Assembly: GCF_003131185.1 (NCBI RefSeq)
Contig: NZ_QFFU01000001.1
Location: 372,001 to 436,000 of the forward strand
From: Pseudomonas ovata
GTDB lineage: Bacteria; Pseudomonadota; Gammaproteobacteria; Pseudomonadales; Pseudomonadaceae
Length of the DNA: 64,000 nucleotides
Reading direction: 5' to 3'
In this document: positions 48,527-58,186 of the stretch, piece by piece
How positions within the stretch are numbered: the first letter of the stretch is position 1
How the letters are laid out: each line of letters starts with the position of its first letter
The notes under the pieces: generated by a model
What the model was told of the DNA's origin: nothing
Database searches by the model: none
Seen by the model: the letters and a program-made list of their open reading frames with translations, nothing else
Made by a program: the position numbers and the translations under genes

Positions 48527-50578
48527 TTGAAGCTGGAATTCAAACACAGCCTGTCGGTGAAGCTACTGCGTGTCGTGCTGCTGGCAGCGCTGGTCGTCGG
48601 CGTCGTGCTCAGTTGCGCGCAAATCGTCTTCGATGCCTACAAGACCCGCCAGACCCTGGCGTATGACGCCGAACGCATCCTCGACATGTTCCGCGACCCT
48701 TCGACCCAGGCGGTGTACAGCCTGGATCGCGAAATGGGCATGCAGGTCATCGAGGGTCTGTTCCAGGACAGCTCGGTGCGCCAGGCGTCGATCGGCCATC
48801 CCAATGAAACCCTGCTGGCCGAAAAGGAACGCCCCCTCACCCAGTCCTCCAGCCGCTGGCTGACCGACCTCATCCTTGGCCAGGAGCGCAGCTTTACCAC
48901 CCAATTGATGGGTCGCAGTCCCTACAGCGAGTACTACGGCGACCTGCGCATCACCCTCGACACCGCCAACTACGGCGAAAGCTTTCTGATCAGTGCGCTG
49001 ATCATCTTCGTTTCCGGCACCTTGCGTGCGCTGGTCCTAGCGCTGGTGCTGTACCTGATTTATCACTGGATGCTCACCAAGCCCCTGTCGAAGATCATCG
49101 AGCACCTGACCGATATCAATCCTGACCGCCCCAGCGAACACCAGCTGCCACTGCTCAGGGGTCACGAAAAGAACGAGCTGGGCCTGTGGATCAATACCGC
49201 CAACCAGTTGCTGGCCTCTATCGAACGCAATACCTACTTGCGCCACGAAGCCGAGAACAGCCTGCAACGCATGGCCCAGTACGACTTTCTCACCGGCCTG
49301 CCCAATCGCCTACAACTGCAGCTGCAACTGGACCAGATCCTTGAGGCCGCCGGACGTCAACAACGCCGGGTGGCGGTGCTGTGCGTAGGGCTGGACGACT
49401 TCAAGGGCATCAACGAACAGTTCAGCTACCAGGCCGGCGACCAATTACTGTTGGCCCTGGCCGACCGCCTGCGCACCCACAGCGGACGGCTCGGGGCGCT
49501 GGCACGCCTGGGCGGCGACCAGTTTGCGCTGGTACAGGCCGACATCGAACAACCCTACGAAGCGGCGGAACTGGCCCAGAACATTCTCGACGGCCTGGAA
49601 GCACCCTTTGCCCTGGAGCAGCAGGAAATCCGCCTGCGCGCGACCATCGGCATCACCCTGTTTCCGGAGGATGGCGACAGCACCGAGAAGCTGCTGCAAA
49701 AGGCCGAGCAGACCATGACCCTGGCCAAGACCCGCTCACGCAATCGCTATCAGTTCTATATCGCCAGCGTCGACAGTGAAATACGTCGGCGCCGCGAACT
49801 GGAAAAAGACCTGCGCGAAGCCCTGCCCCGCAACCAGCTGTACCTGGTCTACCAGCCGCAGGTCAGCTACAAGGACCACAGCATCATGGGTGTCGAGGCC
49901 CTGATCCGCTGGCAACATCCCGAACATGGCCTGGTGCCGCCGGATGTGTTCATTCCGCTGGCCGAACAGAACGGCACCATCATCGCCATCGGCGAGTGGG
50001 TGCTCGACCAGGCCTGTCGCCAGTTGCGCGAATGGCATGACCAGGGCTTCGTCGAACTGCGCATGGCGGTGAACCTGTCGACCGTGCAACTGCACCACAG
50101 CGAGCTGCCGCGGGTGGTCAACAACCTCTTGCAGATCTATCGCCTGCCGCCGCGCAGCCTGGAGCTGGAAGTAACCGAAACCGGCCTGATGGAAGACATC
50201 AGCACCGCCGCCCAGCACCTGCTAAGCCTGCGCCGCTCCGGCGCGCTGATTGCCATCGACGACTTCGGCACCGGCTATTCGTCCTTGAGTTACCTCAAGA
50301 GCCTGCCGCTGGACAAGATCAAGATCGACAAAAGCTTCGTCCAGGACCTGATCGATGACGATGACGACGCCACCATCGTGCGCGCCATCATCCAACTGGG
50401 CAAAAGCCTGGGCATGCAGGTCATCGCCGAAGGCGTGGAAACGGTCGAACAGGAGGCCTATATCATTTCCGAAGGCTGTCACGAGGGCCAGGGCTATCTG
50501 TACAGCAAACCCTTGCCGGCACGCGAGTTGCTAACCTACCTCAAGCAGGCCCGGCGCAGCAGCACAGCCACGTTGTAG
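48527..50578 (+). CDS. bifA: c-di-GMP phosphodiesterase BifA
   Basis: Inner-membrane protein of 683 residues: two helices (about 10-32 and 155-180) flank a periplasmic sensor loop, then a GGDEF domain with the motif degenerated to GGDQF, and an EAL domain with EALIRWQHP and DDFGTGYSSLSYLKSLPLDK. BifA hydrolyses c-di-GMP, lowering biofilm formation and raising motility; the degenerate GGDEF has no cyclase activity in P. aeruginosa. The start is TTG (KLEFKHSLSVKLLRVVLL), with AAAGGA upstream. Identity is supported by sodB adjacency. Confidence 0.92.
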   Translation: MKLEFKHSLSVKLLRVVLLAALVVGVVLSCAQIVFDAYKTRQTLAYDAERILDMFRDPSTQAVYSLDREMGMQVIEGLFQDSSVRQASIGHPNETLLAEKERPLTQSSSRWLTDLILGQERSFTTQLMGRSPYSEYYGDLRITLDTANYGESFLISALIIFVSGTLRALVLALVLYLIYHWMLTKPLSKIIEHLTDINPDRPSEHQLPLLRGHEKNELGLWINTANQLLASIERNTYLRHEAENSLQRMAQYDFLTGLPNRLQLQLQLDQILEAAGRQQRRVAVLCVGLDDFKGINEQFSYQAGDQLLLALADRLRTHSGRLGALARLGGDQFALVQADIEQPYEAAELAQNILDGLEAPFALEQQEIRLRATIGITLFPEDGDSTEKLLQKAEQTMTLAKTRSRNRYQFYIASVDSEIRRRRELEKDLREALPRNQLYLVYQPQVSYKDHSIMGVEALIRWQHPEHGLVPPDVFIPLAEQNGTIIAIGEWVLDQACRQLREWHDQGFVELRMAVNLSTVQLHHSELPRVVNNLLQIYRLPPRSLELEVTETGLMEDISTAAQHLLSLRRSGALIAIDDFGTGYSSLSYLKSLPLDKIKIDKSFVQDLIDDDDDATIVRAIIQLGKSLGMQVIAEGVETVEQEAYIISEGCHEGQGYLYSKPLPARELLTYLKQARRSSTATL

Positions 50579-50707
50579 AGCCGCTGCCGAACGGCCTGCA
50601 GCATCGGGCTGGCTGGATTCGTGCCCCCTCGACCGCGTCCCTGAAATCATTGGTTACATCCGCACTGAACCTGTCTGCGGCTTTACCGGCGTTATGCCTT
50701 TACACCG

Positions 50708-50726
50708 AATGTGAATCTTTCGCATT
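50708..50726. promoter_or_regulatory. Fur box upstream of the imelysin gene
   Basis: AATGTGAATCTTTCGCATT is a 19-base imperfect palindrome that matches the Pseudomonas-type Fur site AATGAGAATCATTCTCATT at 16 of 19 positions. It lies about 60 bases before the ATG, overlapping a probable promoter, so the gene is likely repressed by iron. Confidence 0.75.
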
Positions 50727-50786
50727 ATGTCGCAGCTTTTTCGGGCGTCCGCGCCACCTCTTCTTCCTAGAACGCAGGATTTCGTC

Positions 50787-52169
50787 ATGATTCGTATGCC
50801 TCTGGCCAGTGCCAGTCTGCTGGCCATCGCTATCTCTCTCGCCGGTTGCGGCGAAGGCAAGGACAACAAGGCAGCCGCCCCTGCACCTGCCGCTGCACCG
50901 GCCCCCGCAGCAGCGCCTGCACCGGCTCCGGCGCCAGCCACCGCACCGGCTGCAGCAGCGCCAGCGGCCGCCGCACAGACCAACGATGCAGCCGCCAAGG
51001 CCGTGGTCGCCAACTACGCCAACATCGTGCATGCCGTCTTCAGTGACGCCGAGGCCAGCGCGAAGAAACTGCAGGTCGCCATCGACGAATTCCTCGCTGC
51101 CCCGAACGACACCACCCTCAAGGCCGCTCGCGACGCCTGGGTCGCCGCCCGCGTGCCTTACATGCAGACTGAAGTCTTTCGCTTCGGCAACACCATCATC
51201 GACGACTGGGAAGGTCAGGTTAACGCCTGGCCGCTGGATGAAGGCCTGATCGACTACGTCGCCAAGGACTATCAACACGCGCTGGGCAACCCCGGCGCCA
51301 GCGCCAACATCATCGCCAACACCGAGATCCAGGTGGGCGAAGACAAGGTCGACGTCAAGGACATCACCGCCGAGAAACTTGCCAGCCTCAACGAGCTGGG
51401 CGGTTCGGAAGCCAACGTCGCCACCGGCTACCATGCCGTTGAATTCCTGCTCTGGGGCCAGGACCTGCACGGCAATGGTCCAGGTGCCGGCGAGCGCCCG
51501 GCCAGTGACTACCTGCAGGGCGAAGGCGCCACCGGTGGCCATAACGAACGCCGTCGTGCGTACCTGAAGGCCGTCACCGAACTGCTGGTAAACGACCTGC
51601 AGGAAATGGTCAACAACTGGAAGCCGGGTGTGGCCGACAACTACCGTGCCACCCTGGAAGCCGAGTCCGGTGAGAACGGCCTGCGCAAGATGCTGTTCGG
51701 CATGGGCAGCCTGTCGCTGGGCGAGCTGGCCGGCGAGCGCATGAAAGTGGCCCTGGAAGCCAACTCCAGCGAAGACGAGCACGACTGCTTCAGCGACAAC
51801 ACGCACAACTCGCACTTCTACAACGGCCTGGGCATCCGCAACGTCTACCTGGGCGAATACACCCGCACCGACGGCAGCAAAGTCAGCGGCCCAAGCCTGT
51901 CGTCGCTGGTGGCCAAGGCTGACGCCGCCACCGACGCCACCCTGCGCAGCGACCTGGACAACACCCAGGCCAAACTCCAGGTGCTGGTTGACCGCGCCGG
52001 CAAGGGCGAGCACTTCGACCAACTGATCGCCGCCGGCAACACCGAAGGCAACCAGGTGGTCCGGGACGCCATCGCAGCCCTGGTCAAGCAGACCGGCGCC
52101 ATCGAACAGGCTGCCGGCAAACTGGGCATCACCGACCTGAACCCGGACACTGCCGATCACGAGTTCTGA
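50787..52169 (+). CDS. icmP: Imelysin-family (peptidase M75) iron-regulated lipoprotein, IcmP-like
   Basis: Lipoprotein of 460 residues. Signal and lipobox SLAGC are followed by an Ala/Pro-rich linker (about residues 25-65), then the imelysin domain with the GxHxxE motif in ATGYHAVEFLLWGQ. It resembles IcmP of P. aeruginosa and IrpA; the real role is probably in iron uptake or storage at the outer membrane rather than general proteolysis. I chose ATG 50787 with GCAGGA upstream. It stands alone here; its usual downstream partners lie 7 kb away, beyond the T6SS cassette. Confidence 0.88.
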   Translation: MIRMPLASASLLAIAISLAGCGEGKDNKAAAPAPAAAPAPAAAPAPAPAPATAPAAAAPAAAAQTNDAAAKAVVANYANIVHAVFSDAEASAKKLQVAIDEFLAAPNDTTLKAARDAWVAARVPYMQTEVFRFGNTIIDDWEGQVNAWPLDEGLIDYVAKDYQHALGNPGASANIIANTEIQVGEDKVDVKDITAEKLASLNELGGSEANVATGYHAVEFLLWGQDLHGNGPGAGERPASDYLQGEGATGGHNERRRAYLKAVTELLVNDLQEMVNNWKPGVADNYRATLEAESGENGLRKMLFGMGSLSLGELAGERMKVALEANSSEDEHDCFSDNTHNSHFYNGLGIRNVYLGEYTRTDGSKVSGPSLSSLVAKADAATDATLRSDLDNTQAKLQVLVDRAGKGEHFDQLIAAGNTEGNQVVRDAIAALVKQTGAIEQAAGKLGITDLNPDTADHEF

Positions 52170-52195
52170 TCCGTCCGGTAACGCGCAACACACAC

Positions 52196-52226
52196 ATGCC
52201 GGTCAGTTCGCTGACCGGCATTTTTT
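52196..52226 (+). terminator. Terminator after the imelysin gene
   Basis: ATGCCGGTCAG-TTCG-CTGACCGGCAT followed by TTTTT. It would block transcription from the Fur promoter into the T6SS cassette. Confidence 0.93.
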
Positions 52227-52257
52227 ATGGTTTTGCGGATGAACAGCCGCGCCCCGC

Positions 52258-52369
52258 CCTGACTTTTCTGCAATGGCTGTAGGGCTATTCCGAAACGCAG
52301 GTTGACGTATTGTTTGTCCTGGCGGCTGTGCCGACTATCGCGTCTTGATCCTGCTCAAGGCGTACCTGC
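52258..52369 (+). repeat. Leader repeat, copy 1, before the DUF4123 gene
   Basis: About 112 bases, from CCTGACTTTTCTGCAATGGC to the start codon, are nearly identical to 58076-58186. Differences are few substitutions and one base of length. The repeat continues through the ATG and the first several codons (MPDFES here, MPSFEP there). It probably contains promoter and ribosome binding site; I cannot assign -35 and -10 boxes with confidence. Confidence 0.85.
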
Positions 52370-53248
52370 ATGCCCGACTTCGAATCCGGTCCCGTCGACC
52401 TGCCCTGGTCCACACCCGCCTGGCTGCTGTTCAACGGCGTCAATGTCGAGCACCTGGCTCGCACCCTGTACAGCTGCAAATCCGGTATCGACCCGCAGCC
52501 GGTGTTCCTGCTGACACGCTTCAAGGACCTGCTGGACAAGTCGCCCATGCTGGTCGCTATAGAGGGGCGCTTCGATCCACTCTACGAGCTGTTCCTCAAG
52601 CACGTCTGGCACGACTGGGGCCTGCTGCTGTTCAGCGAAAGCCCCATGCAGGACATCCTCGCTCACCTGCGCTGGCTGCTGTTCGTCGACGAACCGGACC
52701 GCAAGCCGACCTACCTGAACCTCTCCGACCCGATCGTGGCCAACGCCCTGTACGGCTTGCCCCCACAGCACACCGATGATCGCCTGTTCGGCCCCATCGA
52801 ACAGGTGCATGCCGCCGATGTCATCCACGCCTGCTGGCGGCGCCATGTGCGTCAGGGCCCGCCCCCGCCGGCGCAGAAACAACCGCTGTACGGCCTGAAC
52901 CCGATGCAGCTGCAAGCCCTGGGCGAGAGCAACCTGAACATCATGGTGATCGAGCTGGAAAAGCACATGCGCCAGTTCTTCACCGACTACCTGCCGTATG
53001 CCAGCCTGCCGGAGCGCTATCAGCATCTGCATGGCCTGGCGAGCCAGGCCTATGCGCAAGGTTTCACCACCGAGATGGACATCTTCCACTACGCCAACGT
53101 CAGCCACTTTCTCTCGACCCAGCCCACTGATGCGCATGCCGACATTCGCCAACTGTTGACCACGACGTCCCCCTTGACCCACTCGCAGCGTGTCCAGCAG
53201 GCCAACTGGCTGGCCGTGGAACGAAGCCATGCAGGAGCCTCGTCATGA
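52370..53248 (+). CDS. DUF4123 protein, T6SS effector adaptor (Tap/TEC type)
   Basis: Protein of 292 residues with a DUF4123 domain in the first 130 residues (PAWLLFNGVNVEHLARTLYS and GLLLFSESPMQDILAHLRWL). DUF4123 proteins are chaperone-like adaptors that load effectors onto VgrG spikes. The C-terminal half is helical. It overlaps the effector gene by 4 bases. No vgrG, hcp or PAAR gene is present nearby, so delivery would depend on a spike encoded elsewhere in the genome. Confidence 0.87.
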   Translation: MPDFESGPVDLPWSTPAWLLFNGVNVEHLARTLYSCKSGIDPQPVFLLTRFKDLLDKSPMLVAIEGRFDPLYELFLKHVWHDWGLLLFSESPMQDILAHLRWLLFVDEPDRKPTYLNLSDPIVANALYGLPPQHTDDRLFGPIEQVHAADVIHACWRRHVRQGPPPPAQKQPLYGLNPMQLQALGESNLNIMVIELEKHMRQFFTDYLPYASLPERYQHLHGLASQAYAQGFTTEMDIFHYANVSHFLSTQPTDAHADIRQLLTTTSPLTHSQRVQQANWLAVERSHAGASS

Positions 53249-56200
53249 GCCGCAAGACGCTGTCCCCCATCGAAAAAGCCCACTGGGAATCGCGCGCCAG
53301 AAGCCATGTAGATGTGAAGGACAGCATCAGCGCCTGCCCGCTGATGGGCAAGAACGTGCAGTTGATCCCTGTGCGCTATGGCCGTGTGGAACGCCTGCGC
53401 AGCCAACCTGACGGGGATCGCTACAAGGGCCTCCAGCGCCCATTGGGCCTGCGCCTGGTGCGTGACGGTTTTCTGTACGTGATCGACGAAAACGATGTCG
53501 AGCTGCGTGAATACCGCCTGGTCGATGGCCGGCCTGCCGGGTTGCTGTGGAAGGGCAGGCAAGTGACCCAGGATATCCGCCTGGAGCCGGGCGGCTCCCC
53601 GGATATGGTTTTCCCCCACGACAGCCTGCTGCATGTGGCCTGGTCCCCTATTCAATGGACCGCCGCCAAATGCATGCACGTACTGGACAGCTCGCTGGAC
53701 CGCTATTACTTCATGCAACAGGTGCACCTGGCCAAGACCGACTGCCAGAAAGGTGGCCCGCACTTGCGTGTGGAAAGCCAGATCAGGCAGCAGCTGGCTG
53801 AAATTGCCGAACAGCCGGCCGCGCACTGCTTCGCCCCGGGCATTCCCGAAAAGGAACAACAGGATTATCACTGGGAAGATCCGCCGTTGTTTCGCGAAGC
53901 GCATATCGGCCAATTGAAACAGGCGCTCAACCCTCTCTATGAAAACGACCACCTGTATCTGGTGCTTGAAGACAGCCTGGGCATTATCGAGGACCTGGCC
54001 GATGAGCAGGACCGGGTTGTCGACTGGATCAGCGACTGGCGCGAAGCGCATGACAATGAACTGCGCTACGTCACGGCCAGCTACATCGATACCCTGATGA
54101 CCGTGGGCGAGCATACGGCACGACAGAGCGCCGGCAACGATTCGACGCTGTTCGAGAAAACCACCCCCGACCAGCGTGCGTCCATCTACGCCTGGGTCAA
54201 TGCACGCAATCGGTGGCGCTGGGAAAAACGTACAAACTACCGCGACACGACCTACCGCTTCGATGAGATCCCCCAGGAGCCGATAGAAACCCGGATGGCC
54301 GAGCAGGACATGACCCTGCGCAAGCGTGAAATGATCGAAGCGCTTGGCGAGGTCCGCTACAACGAACTCAAGCGCGAGATCGAAGCCCTGGAGGACAGCA
54401 GCCAGGGCACCCTGAATGGCATAGGCCTGGGTGCACGCGGCATCCATGACCTGGTGCGCCACGAAGACATGCAAGCCTACCTGCACCGCGAGCGCGCCCA
54501 CCTCAAGCGCTGGCAGCAACGCCTGGAAGCCATCACCGAGGACCGCACCCACCTGCTGAGCCGCAGCGAATACCACCGCAGCACCTGGTACTTCGACCCC
54601 GAGAACGCCGAACAACTGGAGCAGGCGCTGATCGTCGAACAGAACTGCATGCGCGACCTGTGCCGCACTGACGAAAGCCTGAGAAAGGTCGGTGAGTTCT
54701 TTCATGAAAACCCGCATTACATCCTGCCGGTCTTCCAGGGCCGGCTGGATTTCAACTTCCTCAAGAGCAAGGCCGGCGACCTGAACAAGTGGCTGGATGA
54801 CATTCGCAACTTCGGGCAAGGGCTGGTCGATGCGAATGCCCGGGTGCATGAAATTGATCAAATCATGAGTCATCACTGGTCGAGGAGTCTGGAGCTGACT
54901 CCGCAACAGCAAGCGCTGCATCAGGGTGTACTGGCCAGTTTCATACCCTCTGTAGCTTTGAGTATGGATGACTGGCTGGCGAAGCTGCAAAGCCGGCTCG
55001 ACGACAGCGATCTCCACAATCATCTCAAAAAACTCAACAGCGTCACCAATCGCGCCCAACGCCTGGGTATGCTGGTTGCGCTACAGGTCGAAGGGGTGAC
55101 GCTAAAAGTTGCACATCCGGCCGATATTGACCAGTTCAGGGATCGCCTGATTCACTTCGGACAGTTGATTGACCACGAAGACAAACTCAAAAAGCAGGTC
55201 GGGAAACTGAAAAGGCGAGTACGCCAGCGTGGACTGTCTGCGGATGAAAAACTAAAATTCTCCCATGCCAAACAGGCTGCTAGTCAAGAACTGCTAACTA
55301 CACGCCATGCACGTACAGCGCTTCGGCGACTGCTTGAAGACAGTATTGAACCAACCAACACATTGGACAGCGGTTACATACAGGCAAGGCTGAATATAAG
55401 CGATGCTCAACGCGCAGGCTTACAGGAAGAGACCCGGCGTTTGCAAGCCGGAATGCGTGGTGGTTACGCCACATCCGGGGCATATGGGGCGGCATTCAAA
55501 AGCAGTTGGGCGCCGTTGTTATTAGGCGCGCTGCAGGTGGCAAATATCCAGACTGCCTGGAGCATGGGCCTTAAAGAGTGGGAAGATGGCCAAATATCCA
55601 ACAAGACATATTTACTTATTACCGCCTCAGTCTTCAGCGTTCTCAGCAGCGGCTTAACCGCTTATCAAATGGCGCATATCGCAATGCTGGACAACGTAAT
55701 GAGAAACGTCACTCTAACCACCGCAAGGATGGCAGGCAGCTTAACGTCAGTAAAAATAGGGAAGCTGGGACTAGGGCTGGGCGGAGGCATACTAACATTA
55801 AATTTCAGCCTGTCTCTCACGACTCTTCTAAGCAATCATGAAAAATGGAAAACCGCTTTGATCAGTGGTACTCGAGGCGAGCAAGTAGGTGCTTTTATAG
55901 GTCGCACCGGGGACTGGGGAGCTGTAGGCACGACGGCCCTGGGCTCTGGGATCGCCATAAAAGAAATGGCTATTTTATTCACGCAAGTGCTCCACGCTGA
56001 GCCCGCACAGAAAAAGCTGGTTGCCAGCCAGGCTTGGGCTACGCGAGGGGGGCGATTTTTAAACTTTGCAGCCCGCCTGAATCTGTGGGGACTGGCCTCA
56101 ACCCTCCTCCAGATAGGCGGTGAGGCCATCTATAACTATTACAACCTTGATGAAATGCAACGCTGGCTATCAGGCTGTCTCTGGGGTGTTCAACCTCAAG

Positions 56201-56703
56201 GTTGGAGTGAAGCCGATCAAAGACAAACACTGGCTGAAGCAACTTTACTACCTACATTCTTTGACAACGGCATAGTGTCGGATTTTGCCACAGGCGAAGC
56301 CGTGCGGAGCATTTATCTAATTCTACCCGGCCTGACACCAGCCATGCTCGACCAAGACACATTACGCTGGAATGTTATATGGTCGAGCGGCTCCGAAAAA
56401 ATTGACGCCAGTGAATTCTTCAAACAAAAACTCAGTCTTAAAAGCGCATCCCCCTTAACACTAGAATTAAAACTGGACCCTGACTACATGGGCCATCACG
56501 TCTATCTAAGCCTGCACCTGGCAGTAAAACCTTTGCTAGCCGAGCATTTTTTGAACGCTGAAAATGGCTATCTTTACTATCATATTCCCTTGAGCCTCGA
56601 CATCGTAAATAAGCCCACCAGGCCGACAATAGCCCCTCCCAACAGTTCAAAGCAACTACCAAAAACCTGCATCAACAGGGTCCTTATAAATGACAACCAC
56701 TGA
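53245..56703 (+). CDS. Large VasX-like T6SS effector, predicted pore-forming
   Basis: Protein of 1152 residues. The N-terminus has the VasX-type pattern CPLMGKNVQLIPVRYGRVE, then GLRLVRDGFLYVIDE (about residues 30-100). A long helical middle (about 300-740) follows. Between residues about 750 and 960 lie several hydrophobic, glycine-rich stretches (PLLLGALQVANIQTA, ITASVFSVLSSGLTAY, GLGLGGGILTLNFSLSLTTL, VGTTALGSGIAIKEMAIL), which suggest insertion into a membrane as in VasX and colicins. The 3' 1.6 kb is AT-richer than the 5' half. It overlaps the DUF6708 gene by 14 bases. The class (BTH_I2691-like) is inferred from architecture and neighbours. Confidence 0.82.
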   Translation: MSRKTLSPIEKAHWESRARSHVDVKDSISACPLMGKNVQLIPVRYGRVERLRSQPDGDRYKGLQRPLGLRLVRDGFLYVIDENDVELREYRLVDGRPAGLLWKGRQVTQDIRLEPGGSPDMVFPHDSLLHVAWSPIQWTAAKCMHVLDSSLDRYYFMQQVHLAKTDCQKGGPHLRVESQIRQQLAEIAEQPAAHCFAPGIPEKEQQDYHWEDPPLFREAHIGQLKQALNPLYENDHLYLVLEDSLGIIEDLADEQDRVVDWISDWREAHDNELRYVTASYIDTLMTVGEHTARQSAGNDSTLFEKTTPDQRASIYAWVNARNRWRWEKRTNYRDTTYRFDEIPQEPIETRMAEQDMTLRKREMIEALGEVRYNELKREIEALEDSSQGTLNGIGLGARGIHDLVRHEDMQAYLHRERAHLKRWQQRLEAITEDRTHLLSRSEYHRSTWYFDPENAEQLEQALIVEQNCMRDLCRTDESLRKVGEFFHENPHYILPVFQGRLDFNFLKSKAGDLNKWLDDIRNFGQGLVDANARVHEIDQIMSHHWSRSLELTPQQQALHQGVLASFIPSVALSMDDWLAKLQSRLDDSDLHNHLKKLNSVTNRAQRLGMLVALQVEGVTLKVAHPADIDQFRDRLIHFGQLIDHEDKLKKQVGKLKRRVRQRGLSADEKLKFSHAKQAASQELLTTRHARTALRRLLEDSIEPTNTLDSGYIQARLNISDAQRAGLQEETRRLQAGMRGGYATSGAYGAAFKSSWAPLLLGALQVANIQTAWSMGLKEWEDGQISNKTYLLITASVFSVLSSGLTAYQMAHIAMLDNVMRNVTLTTARMAGSLTSVKIGKLGLGLGGGILTLNFSLSLTTLLSNHEKWKTALISGTRGEQVGAFIGRTGDWGAVGTTALGSGIAIKEMAILFTQVLHAEPAQKKLVASQAWATRGGRFLNFAARLNLWGLASTLLQIGGEAIYNYYNLDEMQRWLSGCLWGVQPQGWSEADQRQTLAEATLLPTFFDNGIVSDFATGEAVRSIYLILPGLTPAMLDQDTLRWNVIWSSGSEKIDASEFFKQKLSLKSASPLTLELKLDPDYMGHHVYLSLHLAVKPLLAEHFLNAENGYLYYHIPLSLDIVNKPTRPTIAPPNSSKQLPKTCINRVLINDNH

Positions 56704-57811
56704 ACATGCACAATTGCTGCGCGCTGGCGACATTCAAAATACGCATAACGAGAGAACATTCTGCCTGGCCCCCTTGCCATTGCCGACAGGTGCGACTATT
56801 TTTAGCTCGCAAAAACCAATAATTCCTCACAGCAAATCTTACTTTGATTTCATGCTAGGCAGTGCCTCATTCGAGTTCCCTATCCGCGTTGCGCTCACCA
56901 CCCTTATCGGGATAACGCTCCTTCTTTTCCTGATAGGACTCCTTCCCGGACTCTATGCACACCTGTACTTTGGCCGTCCGATCCTTGAAGGCTTGAAAGT
57001 TTTATTTTTAGAAGGCCCCTTTGTCACAGTACTGCTTTCAAGTATTACACTCATTTTTGGTATACCTATAGGGCACTCTATACTGCTGTATATACGCACC
57101 CCTCCCATCCGCTTCAATCGCCAACGTCGAGAAGTCGCCTATGTCGCCAGACGCGGCATGGCACCGCATATCGTTCCTTGGGAAAACCTTATCGCCTGCA
57201 TCAGCAGCACAATAACCCTTACAAAATATGGCTATCAGCCTAGCGATACTCTGAGGATCGGTCTGCCCGCCTCTGGAAAAGACGAGGTGGTCTGGCTAGA
57301 CATTGCCTGCTTCAACCTGGCCTGCGCCCTCAGTGAGTGGGAAACCATTCGTGTGTACATGGAAGAAGGTCCGGACACCCGTCCCAAATACTTTGACGTT
57401 AGTGATCTGGAAGCTGAAGAAGGCAGCCTTGAACACTTCCATCTCTGCCGCCGTGTTTACCGTGAAAAACAGGGTTACCTGATGTACCTGTTCGGCTTCG
57501 TATTTCTCCAGGCGTTGGGCGGCTGGACGTTGCCCTGCCATATTGCAGCCTGGATCCAGCGCCTACCCAAAACCGCGTTTCCCAAATCGATTCATGAATG
57601 GTCAAAACCACTGCCGCCGGATCAATGGCAGCAACCGAGCGCCGAGTTGATCGAACAAAGCCAGGCAGTACAAAAGACACTGCGCAAGGGACTTACCTTG
57701 ATCGATCATTTCACAGCACTGCCCCGCGCGCCGACCGCCCCTAAACCCGGCTCGCTTACGGAACGGCGTAAACGGCGCAGGGAGGCCAGGTTGCAGAGTG
57801 AGCAGCACTGA
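56690..57811 (+). CDS. DUF6708 membrane protein, probable immunity protein 1
   Basis: Protein of 373 residues with two membrane helices in the first 140 residues (VALTTLIGITLLLFLIGLL and VTVLLSSITLIFGIPIGHSI), then the motif PIRFNRQRREVAYVARRG and a third hydrophobic segment near 270. DUF6708 proteins are found beside VasX-like effectors, and an immunity role in the inner membrane is the natural reading for a pore-former. Its base composition is AT-rich like the end of the effector gene, which it overlaps by 14 bases. The direct function is inferred. Confidence 0.78.
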   Translation: MTTTEHAQLLRAGDIQNTHNERTFCLAPLPLPTGATIFSSQKPIIPHSKSYFDFMLGSASFEFPIRVALTTLIGITLLLFLIGLLPGLYAHLYFGRPILEGLKVLFLEGPFVTVLLSSITLIFGIPIGHSILLYIRTPPIRFNRQRREVAYVARRGMAPHIVPWENLIACISSTITLTKYGYQPSDTLRIGLPASGKDEVVWLDIACFNLACALSEWETIRVYMEEGPDTRPKYFDVSDLEAEEGSLEHFHLCRRVYREKQGYLMYLFGFVFLQALGGWTLPCHIAAWIQRLPKTAFPKSIHEWSKPLPPDQWQQPSAELIEQSQAVQKTLRKGLTLIDHFTALPRAPTAPKPGSLTERRKRRREARLQSEQH

Positions 57812-57880
57812 CGCTTGCCAATGATCAGCTCACCGACCGGCATCCTCATGTGTTTTCGCCGTAAAAGCTGCGCTCAAACC

Positions 57881-57933
57881 TAGGGGCTGTTGCCGCTTCA
57901 GCACGAGCCGTGATGAAACGGCAACAGACCCTA
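57881..57933. repeat. TIR-only copy of the 15.2-kb repeat family
   Basis: Two arms, TAGGGGCTGTTGCCGCTTCA followed by GCACG, and CCGTGATGAAACGGCAACAG followed by ACCCTA, meet directly. They equal the right and left ends of the element at 15166-15430 with its interior of about 215 bases removed. It is flanked by TA on both sides. Confidence 0.75.
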
Positions 57934-58075
57934 ATGCCGACCCTTCGTAAAATTGTGGTGCCCTGTCAATTTTCGTGAGCGCTTCGCACTCAATCACGAG
58001 CAAGCGCCCTGCCACAGGTTGTGTTCCAGACAGACATTGGTAGATACGTTTTAACTGATCGGCATTACGTCCTGA

Positions 58076-58186
58076 CCTGACTTTTCTGCAATGGCTGTAG
58101 GGCTATTCCGAAACGCAGGTTGACGTCTTGTTTGTCCCGGCGGCTGTGCCGAGTATCGCGTCTTGCTCATTTTCAAGGCGCACCGC
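58076..58186 (+). repeat. Leader repeat, copy 2, before the second DUF6708 gene
   Basis: Near-identical to 52258-52369 from CCTGACTTTTCTGCAATGGC onward, with a 1-base length difference near the ribosome binding site. It carries the shared start MPxFE. The duplication implies that the two genes are transcribed by the same kind of promoter. Confidence 0.85.

Noticed and set aside
52261..52369. Sigma-54 or clear sigma-70 promoter in the duplicated leader
   Set aside because: TTGACG is present but no matching -10 box at the right distance, and no GG-N10-GC pattern fits.
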